Assembly: GCA_027483945.1 (NCBI GenBank)
Contig: JAIXTM010000001.1
Span: 124,001 to 188,000 of the forward strand
Direction of reading: 5' to 3'
DNA from: Hyphomicrobiales bacterium
GTDB lineage: Bacteria > Pseudomonadota > Alphaproteobacteria > Rhizobiales > Beijerinckiaceae
DNA: 64,000 bases
This document shows, piece by piece, positions 8,825 through 16,540 of the stretch. Positions within the stretch are counted from its first letter, which is position 1. Each line of letters begins with the position of its first letter. A model generated the notes under the pieces. It was not told the DNA's origin. It ran no database searches and saw only the letters and a program-made list of their open reading frames with translations. A program made the position numbers and the translations under genes.

Positions 8825-9842
8825 TTAGCGGTTCGCCCTGCTGGCCACTCCCAACGACGACAAGCCTGAGTGTGCGCTCGAAAACGCTGGTGAGTCTGGC
8901 GCTTTCAACGATCGCGAGCTTGTCGTTGAGACGGGTGAACGACGCGATCGGAACGATGGGTATCTGAGGATTGTTGGGATCTAGCGGCGCCGGGTCTGCG
9001 ACCTGACGGTAGATTTCACCCATAGGATCGAACAGCTCCCGGTTTCGCAACTCTTCTTCGAAAGATTTATAAAGCTCCCACATTGCAACTTCTAGTGGCG
9101 GCGGAGCGTCGACCACCTTTAAACCGAGTTCCTCACGAGCTTCCTTACGATTTATTGGGTGACCATGAAAATAAAGCTTTGAGGCAAGCGTCTCAATGGT
9201 CTCGTCAATTTTGTGTCGATCGCTATCATTATTCATATGAGTTAGCAGAATCTTTTTTGCGATCATACGACTTTGGGAAATGAAACGTTCCACGTTGCCC
9301 AACGCTAGCGGGTGGACTTTCTGAGCAAGTATTTCAATTGCTCTAATCAATTCGTCTTCGTGACGGATGCCGACGGTATCCTTGATGAAGCTGACGTATG
9401 CTTTGACGTCTTCAACACTGATTCCAATGGGCCGTTGAGTGTGCGGGTCGACCGGGTTGTACTCGTTGGTCACAGTTGGGTCGATCGGTCCCATCTCAGC
9501 GAATGGGTGCATGACAATTTCGTCCGCTCCGAGAGCCAACATTGTGGCAGCGCTGTAGGCGCGATACGGGATCAGGACACCGACGGACTTAGCAAACTCA
9601 CGAAGCAACGAAATAAGACGCCATGGGACGACACCGTTTCCGCCATTACTGCATATGAAGATATCAATCTTGTCGACTGGGCGCTCCGGAAGCAGCAAAA
9701 GGTGATCAAACATCGTGCGAACCGCATCATCACCCATGCTCGCACCCACTCCAGGGCGTACGCTCGTTAGGTAGCAGATGACATGCGACCCGCGCTGAGC
9801 CTCTATCTTTTTGATCAACTCGATGCGGTCCGCGTGAGCCAT
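8757..9842 (-). CDS. Clp-fold serine protease-like protein (SDH/SppA type)
   Basis: A 361-residue soluble protein that matches the serine dehydrogenase proteinase family (Clp/crotonase fold). The beta-strand ICSNGGNGVVPWRLI provides the oxyanion-type Gly-rich turn. The segment YRAYSAATMLALGADEIVMH carries the expected nucleophile Ser, and FAEMGPIDP follows as in SppA-like enzymes. Family members are cytosolic or membrane-associated homo-oligomers, thought to act on proteins or short peptides. No signal peptide is visible. The start at 9842 is supported by AAAGGAG 12 bases upstream; one 20 codons earlier is also possible. Codon use is AT-richer than in neighbouring genes, suggesting transfer. 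It lies just outside the left att repeat of the island. Confidence 0.75.
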   Translation of the reverse strand: MAHADRIELIKKIEAQRGSHVICYLTSVRPGVGASMGDDAVRTMFDHLLLLPERPVDKIDIFICSNGGNGVVPWRLISLLREFAKSVGVLIPYRAYSAATMLALGADEIVMHPFAEMGPIDPTVTNEYNPVDPHTQRPIGISVEDVKAYVSFIKDTVGIRHEDELIRAIEILAQKVHPLALGNVERFISQSRMIAKKILLTHMNNDSDRHKIDETIETLASKLYFHGHPINRKEAREELGLKVVDAPPPLEVAMWELYKSFEEELRNRELFDPMGEIYRQVADPAPLDPNNPQIPIVPIASFTRLNDKLAIVESARLTSVFERTLRLVVVGSGQQGEPLIRSETLAQGWGHSTAPEPPPAA

Positions 9843-10023
9843 GTCCTGAACTCGCTCCTTTGTTTGTTTAGGAGATACCGCACATCCCGCGCCTCTGCGC
9901 AAGATGTTGCCAGTCTGTTCACAACCTCACTGCGCTCCGCGCGCTGTCATGCCCTCGTTCTTGTCCGTCCTTCGCAAGGACGCTGGCCGCGACGGGCCAG
10001 CCACATTTCTAGACAGCTGGGAA

Positions 10024-10071
10024 AAATGGCGCGCCCGAAAGGATTCGAACCTCTGACCCCCAGATTCGTAG
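10024..10071. repeat. Left attachment site (attL), displaced tRNA-Arg 3' half
   Basis: Forty-eight bases identical to 31525-31572, covering the CCA end through the anticodon loop of tRNA-Arg(ACG). The similarity stops abruptly at 10072. Left of it, on the minus strand, two hairpins (9982-10001 and 9967-9981) may be the original downstream region of the tRNA gene. Confidence 0.92.
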
Positions 10072-10222
10072 AGCGAGAACATAACTAGAACGACGCGAGC
10101 TAAGTATCTGGTCTCGTTGAAGGTCCGCGCGTAAGCCGTTGCCTGTCTTCACGCGACCGCCGCGTCGCGCCGCGCTCGACCGCAATGGTGCGCACTGATC
10201 CGGCCTCGACCCGCGTCGACCG

Positions 10223-10240
10223 CGCGACATATACGCGACC
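10223..10240. repeat. 18-bp island-end repeat, left copy (possible integrase/excisionase arm site)
   Basis: CGCGACATATACGCGACC occurs here, 152 bp inside the left att repeat, and again in the same orientation at 31444-31461, 64 bp inside the right one. Each copy is itself a direct repeat CGCGAC-ATATA-CGCGAC. Short paired repeats close to both att cores are typical of arm-type sites for tyrosine recombinases. Confidence 0.6.
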
Positions 10241-10265
10241 GACCAGGTTCAAGGCGCGCGGCTTA

Positions 10266-12542
10266 TCAGGCCGCCGCGGCGGTGTTTGCGACGCCTCGCT
10301 GCGCGTCCACCGCCTCCGACACAATTCGACGGACCTCCGCCATAAAGGCGGCCGACACATCGGTCATTGCCGCGCTGGGGACAGGAGCAGCATCTTCGTA
10401 GATGTCGCGGATCTCCTGCGCACGCTCGAACGTCGATCCTTTCCCTTTAAGCTCGAAGGCGTCACGCCAGCTGTCCAATTGCTCCTGCACAATTCGTCGT
10501 GTTGCGAGCGAATGGAACTCGGTGTGCACGACCTGTCGGATGAGATCCAGGGCCGCCTCGGCTTCAGCCTCTTCTGGCGTAACAGGCTCCCAGCCGGCCG
10601 GATTCGAGAGGAAACGGGATACTTCGTCGGTGAGGCGAGCAACCAAGTCAGCGACAGGCTGAAGCCCTCCGTACTCGTAATTGTCGAGCTCACCTGCAAT
10701 TCGTCGATTGAGCGCCTTGATCCGTGTCCAGTGCTCTTTCGGAACCGAGTTATGCAGTGCGAGTCCGAGCCGGGCGAGCCAAGGACGCTGGAAGGATTGC
10801 GTCGCCGCCTGGACCGCCAGCGGGAGGCCGTCATAGTGGAAGATCGGGTAAGCGACAGGTGGCGCCGGCGGCACAACCGCTCGTTCGCAATGTGCTATCA
10901 ATCGGCCTAGTTCGCCCTGAAAACCCTTCGGCAGCTCCTTGCTGCGACGGTCTAGCCCACCCAGCATAAAGCATCGTTCGGCGATCGTTTGCTCCATCGC
11001 GCGAACGATGGATGCGGCGCCCAGAGCGTCCCGGAGGTTGCTGAGCCCATTGGTGACTGAAGCCATCACGTGGGCACGCTTCGCCGCGTAGTCGGGCAGG
11101 TTAGCACCCTTCACGTTGTCGAAATGGGTGAAGGCGATTGCTAGCTTCTGCTGATGCCCGCTAGTCGCAAGAGAACGCACAACAGAGAGCGGCGCCGCCT
11201 GCATCGGCTGCTGCGCGCTATCGACGAGGAGAACCACGTCAACGTCGCTGAATCGCCGAGTGATGTGAGTGGTCACGCTAGCAGAGGATTCCGGCGTGTG
11301 CCCCAGTCCCTGCCCGTCGAGCAGCACGAGGTTCGGTTTGTTATTGCTGAAGGTCGGGAAGAGTGGTCCCCGAACTCGAATCCCGTCTACGAGGGGCGTC
11401 AGCAGGCGCCCAAACTGCGGGGCGTAGTTGCTAGCGAACCACCGAACGGCGCGAATGAACTCGTCCCGGTCGTCGCTCGCTATAGTCCAGAGTTCTGGCC
11501 ATCCCGAGCGGTTACGCACCAACTCGCCCTCGGAGAGGAGCTCAAACCGCGCGCGAACGTCACCGAGCACGTCCTGAACGATGTTCCCGAACTCCTCAGC
11601 TTCCCAAAGCTCACCCTCAAAAAGCTCCTGCGCTGCGTCCCGATCAGCACCGGTGAGATGGGCGATGTTTTCGCCCAGGTCGGCCGAGACCTTCCGTTCT
11701 ATGATCGCATGAAGCTGACGGAGGCGAGTGACGTAGTCACGTAGCCGCTGTGCGTTGCTTGCGCGCTCGTTCGTAGGGACGATCTCCTCGTCAGCGTCGT
11801 TCGGTACGGCGTTGTCCGGTTCGTCGAAGCTGAAATCATCGTCGGTCGCCGCCGACGGGACGTCGTCTGCGAAGCTGCCGAGGGTGTAGCCGAGGCGAAA
11901 CCGCTGGTCCCGATGGTTGAGTAACCGATCCGCGATGTCGCCGTCCCGCTTACCCTCGAATACCGCAACGCAGGCATCGGCAACACACTCCTCGATGTAG
12001 GCGAGCACATGGTGTTCGGAAGAGAAGGTGACGACGGCCTCGAATGTACCTTCGGCGAGTACGATCTCGATGTCCGATACCGTCGTTTTTGCCGTAGACG
12101 TCGAGGGGAAGCGATCCTTCTCATGGTCTGACCCAATGAGGTGGCGAAGCAGCGTCGTCTTGCCGGCCCCTGTTGTGCCCACGAACAGCACTCGGGAATA
12201 ACCATCGTCGCGGCCGGGCAGCGGAATCGCTGCTTCGCGGGTGGCCCAGGGATCGGCTTGACCGGCCTGAATTTCATCGAAGAAGGCAAGTACCACCGGA
12301 GCCGCGAACTTGCGTTCCGCCTCAGCCCTCCGCGTCGCGTTCCACCATGACGGGTCGCTCAGGATGACATTCATCTGCTCGATCAACTGGTCGGCTTCGC
12401 CGGGATCAGTGGTGCCGAGGCCTCGACGCATCTTCAGGCCGGGCTTACCGCGAGAATCTTTCCGAAGCGGATGCCGAAAGGTCACGACCCACCCAGGGCG
12501 GCCCTGCGTGCGGGTCTTGGAAGCTGTGTAAACCTTATTCAT
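10266..12542 (-). CDS. Large P-loop GTPase-like protein with integrase-arm-like N-terminus, function unknown
   Basis: A 758-residue protein. Residues 14-65 (GRPGWVVTFRHPLRKD, then a GLGTTDPGEAD stretch) look like the arm-binding N-terminus of some tyrosine recombinases; this is my reading, not a proven match. The nucleotide-binding domain has Walker A VGTTGAGKTT at 121-130, a DGQG motif at 409-412 placed like GTPase G3 (DxxG), and THFD at 472-475 placed like G4. The long insert between G1 and G3 (about 200-400) includes an acidic segment at 225-256. The C-terminal half (480-758) is alpha-helical in character with no recognised domain and no clear membrane helix. It diverges from the integrase over a 200-bp spacer with a fourfold GGAACAAC repeat. 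Island position suggests a defence or mobility role, but no function can be assigned. Confidence 0.8.
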   Translation of the reverse strand: MNKVYTASKTRTQGRPGWVVTFRHPLRKDSRGKPGLKMRRGLGTTDPGEADQLIEQMNVILSDPSWWNATRRAEAERKFAAPVVLAFFDEIQAGQADPWATREAAIPLPGRDDGYSRVLFVGTTGAGKTTLLRHLIGSDHEKDRFPSTSTAKTTVSDIEIVLAEGTFEAVVTFSSEHHVLAYIEECVADACVAVFEGKRDGDIADRLLNHRDQRFRLGYTLGSFADDVPSAATDDDFSFDEPDNAVPNDADEEIVPTNERASNAQRLRDYVTRLRQLHAIIERKVSADLGENIAHLTGADRDAAQELFEGELWEAEEFGNIVQDVLGDVRARFELLSEGELVRNRSGWPELWTIASDDRDEFIRAVRWFASNYAPQFGRLLTPLVDGIRVRGPLFPTFSNNKPNLVLLDGQGLGHTPESSASVTTHITRRFSDVDVVLLVDSAQQPMQAAPLSVVRSLATSGHQQKLAIAFTHFDNVKGANLPDYAAKRAHVMASVTNGLSNLRDALGAASIVRAMEQTIAERCFMLGGLDRRSKELPKGFQGELGRLIAHCERAVVPPAPPVAYPIFHYDGLPLAVQAATQSFQRPWLARLGLALHNSVPKEHWTRIKALNRRIAGELDNYEYGGLQPVADLVARLTDEVSRFLSNPAGWEPVTPEEAEAEAALDLIRQVVHTEFHSLATRRIVQEQLDSWRDAFELKGKGSTFERAQEIRDIYEDAAPVPSAAMTDVSAAFMAEVRRIVSEAVDAQRGVANTAAAA

Positions 12543-12545
12543 GAT

Positions 12546-12625
12546 GTTGTTCCCCGTTGTTCCTAGAGCCCTTGTGTCAGGCTGTCACTCGCCTGTCAAG
12601 CGGCATCGGAACAACGTGGAACAAC
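12546..12625. repeat. Inverted pair of tandem GGAACAAC repeats in the divergent GTPase/integrase spacer
   Basis: GTTGTTCCCCGTTGTTCC at 12546-12563 and GGAACAACGTGGAACAAC at 12608-12625 are inverse complements in 17 of 18 positions. Together they give four copies of GGAACAAC, two on each strand, separated by 44 bp. One arm ends 3 bp before the GTPase start codon, so a bound protein could block its translation or transcription. This looks like an operator or a recombinase arm cluster. Confidence 0.6.
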
Positions 12626-12751
12626 GTTTGTCTGCGGGAAGTGGGAACCCGTTTCGCCCGGTTCTGCCTGCCTGCCCAACTCCCCAAAGAGCATCTTGCT
12701 GTCGTGGCTGGCTGACGCCTCAGTCTGGCCGGCAACGAGTAAGGTGGTGCG

Positions 12752-13966
12752 GTGGGTGGAAGAGTGAATTTGACAGAGCGGTTCGCGAAGGCCGCGCGGG
12801 CGGATGGGCGCAAGTCGCCGATCTTCTACGACGACGAGGTAATCGGCTTCGGACTTCAGGTCCGAGACAACGGGCGAAAGACCTTCACACTCGATTACAC
12901 CTTCGAAGGTCGGCGCCGGCGCTACTTCATCGGCGATCATCCGGCCTGGACGGTCGCGGCCGCACGGGACGAGGCGCGCCGGCTCAAGCGCGAGATCGAC
13001 GCCGGCACCGATCCGCTTGACCGACGCGACGAGCGTTGGGCCGCCCCGACCGTCGCCGACCTCGTCGAGCGGTATCTTAAGGAGCACGTCACGAAGCAAG
13101 CGGCGGACGCCGGCAAGGATATCCGCTCCATGATGGAGAAGCTGGTCCTGCCGGCCTGGGGCAACCGCAAAGCGGTCGATATCCGCACGAGCGATGTCGA
13201 CAAGCTGCTGGCCGAGGTCGCCAAAGGCCGGGCACGGCCAGCAAAGGCGGCGACTAAGCAGAAGCGGCTGAAGCCGCTCCAGGGCGCCCGGCCGACGCCC
13301 GGCCGCGCGAACCGGCTCGGCAGCGCTCTGCGCAAGATGTTCAATCTCGCGATCCGGTGGGAGATCCGGACCGACAACCCGGCCGCCTGCTTCATCCGCA
13401 ATCCTGAGAACCCGCGCGAGCGCTTCCTCGACCTGAAGGAGATCGGACGGCTCTCGGAGGTGCTCGCCGCGCACAAGAACAAGCCCTTTGCCGACATCAT
13501 CCGCATGCTGATGCTAACCGGCGCGCGCCGCGGCGAGGTGCTGAACGCTCGGTGGGAGCAATTCGACCTCGACGCGGCGGTCTGGACGAAGCCAGCCGCG
13601 ACCACGAAGCAGCGTCGTCTCCATCGCACGCCCATCTCGGGCGCGCTGGTTCAACTCCTCCGCACTATCCGGCAGCGAGTTCCCGAGGACTGCCCCTGGG
13701 TGTTCCCGGGCCAAGACCCCGAGAAGCCGGTGCACGAGATCAAGCGGTTCTGGGACGACGTGCGGGGCAAGGCGAAGCTCGAAGGCGTGCGGGTCCTGAA
13801 CCGTGCCGAGGCCCGCGCCTACGAGGCCGGGCGCGGGTCGGCCGGTCCGCCGATGGCGCTCACCTTCAACGTAACCACGCCCGATGCGAGCAGCTTCCGC
13901 CGGGCACAGTCGCAGATCACGGCCGAAATGGCGGCGGCCCTGGAGCGCGCGAGGCGAAACCTGTGA
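12752..13966 (+). pseudogene. Truncated tyrosine integrase (P4/DUF4102 type) fused to tape-measure C-terminus
   Basis: The 404-codon frame begins as a P4-type integrase. An arm/DUF4102 domain occupies about 1-95, the core-binding domain about 100-210, and the catalytic domain starts with the first Arg in TGARRGE (256-262). At about residue 347 (base 13792), just where the H-x-L-R-H box should follow RGKAKLEGVR, the sequence changes. The His/Arg boxes and the nucleophile Tyr are absent. Residues 368-404 (MALTFNVTTPDASSFRRAQS and on) instead match the usual C-terminus of GTA-like tail tape-measure proteins, and the DUF2460 gene follows with the normal overlap. An in-frame deletion joining the two genes explains this. 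The chimera cannot be an active recombinase. The start codon is GTG at 12752 or 12764. Confidence 0.85.
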
Positions 13967-14556
13967 GCACCGGCTTCCACGACGTGCGCTTCCCCGACGC
14001 GATCGCCCGGGGTGCGACGGGCGGGCCGGAATACTCGACCGACATCGTCTCAGTGGCCTCCGGCTTCGAGCAGCGCAACGTGAACTGGTCCGCGGCCCGC
14101 GCCCGCTACGACGTTGGCACCGGCATCCGCACGCGCGAGCAGATGGCGGAGGTGATCGCGTTCTTCCGCGCCCGCAAGGGCCGCGCCTACGGCTTCCGCT
14201 TCCGCGACTGGACCGACTTCGAGGCGACGGGCCAGGCGATGCTGGCGACCGCGAGCCCGACGGTCTGGCAGCTCGTCCGGCGATACCCGAGCGGCCCTGT
14301 CGAGGACGTTCGCCTGATCACGAAGCCGGAGGCGGGCAGCGTCGTGGTTCGCGTGAACGGCGCCGTCGTGCCGGGCCTCGCCGTCGATCACCTCACCGGC
14401 TGGGTGACCTTCCCATCCGCGCCGGCAGCCCAGCCCTTCGCCGACTTCCGCTTCGACGTGCCGGTCCGGTTTGACACCGACCACCTGCCCGTCGTCGCCA
14501 CCGCCTTCCACCTTCAGCAGGTGTCTTCCATTGCCATCGTCGAGATCCGGGCCTGA
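13963..14556 (+). CDS. Phage tail protein, DUF2460 (GTA g12-like)
   Basis: A 197-residue protein starting GTG-AGC at 13963, overlapping the previous stop as GTGA. The opening GFHDVRFPDAIARGATGGPE and the middle segment around FFRARKGRAYGFRFRDWTDF are the hallmarks of DUF2460, a distal tail component encoded between tape measure and DUF2163 in gene transfer agents and related siphophages. Length is normal for the family. It forms a run with DUF2163 (4 bp later) and NlpC/P60. It looks intact, but the head and most of the tail genes needed for use are missing from the island. Confidence 0.88.
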   Translation: MSTGFHDVRFPDAIARGATGGPEYSTDIVSVASGFEQRNVNWSAARARYDVGTGIRTREQMAEVIAFFRARKGRAYGFRFRDWTDFEATGQAMLATASPTVWQLVRRYPSGPVEDVRLITKPEAGSVVVRVNGAVVPGLAVDHLTGWVTFPSAPAAQPFADFRFDVPVRFDTDHLPVVATAFHLQQVSSIAIVEIRA

Positions 14557-14559
14557 CCG

Positions 14560-15399
14560 ATGCGGACGCTCTCTCCTGCACTCGCCGCGCATCTCGCCGG
14601 CGAGGTGACGACGCTTGCCACCTGCTGGCGCCTGGAGCGTACGGACGGCTGGGTTCGCGGCTTCACCGATCACGACCGCGATCTCACCATCGAGGGGCTG
14701 ACCTACACCGCCTCGACCGGATTCCTGCCCTCCGCGATCAAGTCGGGCGCGGACCTCTCCGTCGACAACCTCGACGTGGACGGTTTCCTCGACGACGACG
14801 CGCTGAGAGCGTCTGACCTCTCGGCCGGCCTCTACGACGGCGCCCGCATCGACATCTTCGTCGTGAATTGGGCCGACCTCTCGCAGGGCCGGATCATGCT
14901 GCGCCGGGGCTGGCTCGGCGAGGTGAAGCGCGCCGACCAGCGCTTCTCGGCAGAGGTGCGCGGGATCTCGAACCGCCTCCAGCAGACGCAGGGCAAGCTC
15001 TACTCGCGCTTGTGCCGGACCGACCTCGGCTCGGCTGAGTGCAAGGTGGACCTCGCACCGCTCACAGACACGCTCGCCATCGCCGCAGTGACGGCCGCCG
15101 ACGCCTTCGTCGTGCCGACCGCGCGGCCGTCCGGCTTCTACACCTTCGGCGTTTGCACGTTTCTCACCGGCGCGAACGCCGGCGCCGCGACGGAGGTGCT
15201 GGGGCATGTTGGGCAGGCGGTCACCCTATTCACGCCCATGCCGCGGCCGGTCGAGGCGGGTGACCAGGTCCGCCTCGTGGCCGGCTGCGACAAGACCATC
15301 GAGACCTGCCACGCCCGCTTCGGCAACGTCCTGAACTTCCGGGGCGAGCCGCACATCCCGGGCAACGATAAGGTCTTCTCCTACCCGGTGAAGGACTGA
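14560..15399 (+). CDS. Phage tail protein, DUF2163 / BR0599-type (GTA g13-like)
   Basis: A 279-residue protein. The N-terminal DUF2163 part runs from residue 1 to about 165 and contains FTDHDRDLTIEGLTYTAS. The C-terminal BR0599 domain has the conserved Cys motif region ending CDKTIETCHARFGNVLNFRG, then EPHIPGNDKVF. In gene transfer agents this is a baseplate hub component that follows the DUF2460 protein. It starts four bases after the DUF2460 stop. The gene appears intact, at the usual family length. Confidence 0.9.
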   Translation: MRTLSPALAAHLAGEVTTLATCWRLERTDGWVRGFTDHDRDLTIEGLTYTASTGFLPSAIKSGADLSVDNLDVDGFLDDDALRASDLSAGLYDGARIDIFVVNWADLSQGRIMLRRGWLGEVKRADQRFSAEVRGISNRLQQTQGKLYSRLCRTDLGSAECKVDLAPLTDTLAIAAVTAADAFVVPTARPSGFYTFGVCTFLTGANAGAATEVLGHVGQAVTLFTPMPRPVEAGDQVRLVAGCDKTIETCHARFGNVLNFRGEPHIPGNDKVFSYPVKD

Positions 15400-15401
15400 G
15401 C

Positions 15402-15827
15402 ATGCCGTTCACGCGAGAGGACGTGATCGCGGAGGCGCGCACCTGGCTCGGCACGCCCTGGCACCATCAGGCGGCCGTGAAGGGCGCCGGTTGCGACTGC
15501 ATCGGGTTCGTGCGCGGCGTGGCCGAAGCCTTCGTCGGGCCTGTTCCGATCGCGCTCGACTACACGCCGACCTGGCACCTCTATCGTGCCGAGCCTCGCA
15601 TGTATCTCGGCTTCAAGGAGCGGTGCGAGGAGATCGATCCTGACGATGCGCTGCCGGGCGACATCCTGCTGTTCGGGGCCGGCAAGGGGCCGGCGCACCA
15701 CTGCGCTTTCCTAGCGCCCGGCGACGGACTGATCCACTGCTATCAGGAGGCAGGCCGGGTGGTTGAGCACGGCTTCTCACCGACATGGCGGCCGAGGGTG
15801 CGTCATGCATTTCGGTTCCCAGCCTAG
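15402..15827 (+). CDS. NlpC/P60 cell-wall peptidase of the phage tail (GTA g14-like)
   Basis: A 141-residue NlpC/P60 cysteine peptidase: the nucleophile Cys is in GCDCIGFVRG and the His in HHCAFLAPGDG. Tail-associated members cut peptidoglycan during DNA entry. The start lies 2 bases after the DUF2163 stop. In gene transfer agents this gene is followed directly by the tail-tip gene. Here the antisense restriction operon intervenes, and its last gene ends on the same CTAG (15824-15827) as this one. The protein end (FRFPA) is that of a complete family member, so the insertion did not truncate it. Confidence 0.9.
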   Translation: MPFTREDVIAEARTWLGTPWHHQAAVKGAGCDCIGFVRGVAEAFVGPVPIALDYTPTWHLYRAEPRMYLGFKERCEEIDPDDALPGDILLFGAGKGPAHHCAFLAPGDGLIHCYQEAGRVVEHGFSPTWRPRVRHAFRFPA

Positions 15828-16540
15828 GCGAGCGCCCTTTCAAGGCGCATCTTCCGTTTTGCCCAATCCGGCATCTTTCGATCAAGCAGTTCGAAGAACG
15901 ATCGACCATGGTTAGGGTGTAAGATGTGGCAGAGTTCGTGAGTGATGACGTAGTCGATTTCAGGCCGACCAGCCTCTACCAAACGTACGTTTAGAACCAG
16001 ATGGCTTCCATCTCGGGACATGCTTCCCCAGCGATGGGTAAGGCGGCGGACGGTTAGCTTAGGGCTGCTGATACCTTCAGGCGCGAAGTCTGCGAGGCAG
16101 GCCTGAAGCCTCTCAGCAAAGATCTGACGAGCTTGCGAGCTGTACCATGCGGAGACGCGCTTGCGGATGGTGCTGTGGTCGGTCAGTTCTGCGCCGCCGA
16201 CTACGAGAAGCATTCCCTCTACGTGCACGCGACTTGCCTCATCCGAGCGCAGGGACAAACGAAGTTGGCGCCCGAGAAAGCGGTGTGTCTCTCCGTTCAC
16301 GTATCTGCGTTCAGGAGTTCGAGGCCTGAACGCTTCAAAGTAGCGACGAGTGCGAAGAATCCAGGCGCCACGTCGCCGGAGTCGTGCGCTGATTGCGTCG
16401 AGCTCGGCACCCTGCGGCGCCGAAACAAGCACGGCCCCATCCGGGAACACTGTGATCCCGAGCGTACCGCGTTGCTTCAGTTGCAGCGTGAAGGGTACAG
16501 CGACGCTTCCGATCTGCAGGATGTGTTCTTCCGCGCTCAC
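15824..16540 (-). CDS. YgjP-like M48/DUF45 zinc metallopeptidase of the type I restriction operon
   Basis: A 238-residue protein. The C-terminal half carries the zinc motif HELCH with a downstream H in LHPNHGRSF, and the family-typical THRWGSMS segment. The N-terminal 100 residues form the beta-rich YgjP part (PDGAVLVSAPQGAELDAI). It starts GTG, overlapping the hsdR stop by four bases, so it belongs to the restriction operon. Such metallopeptidases are often found behind hsdR; the role there (perhaps turnover of the restriction complex) is not established. It is about normal length, with no signal peptide, so probably cytosolic. Confidence 0.85.
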   Translation of the reverse strand: MSAEEHILQIGSVAVPFTLQLKQRGTLGITVFPDGAVLVSAPQGAELDAISARLRRRGAWILRTRRYFEAFRPRTPERRYVNGETHRFLGRQLRLSLRSDEASRVHVEGMLLVVGGAELTDHSTIRKRVSAWYSSQARQIFAERLQACLADFAPEGISSPKLTVRRLTHRWGSMSRDGSHLVLNVRLVEAGRPEIDYVITHELCHILHPNHGRSFFELLDRKMPDWAKRKMRLERALA

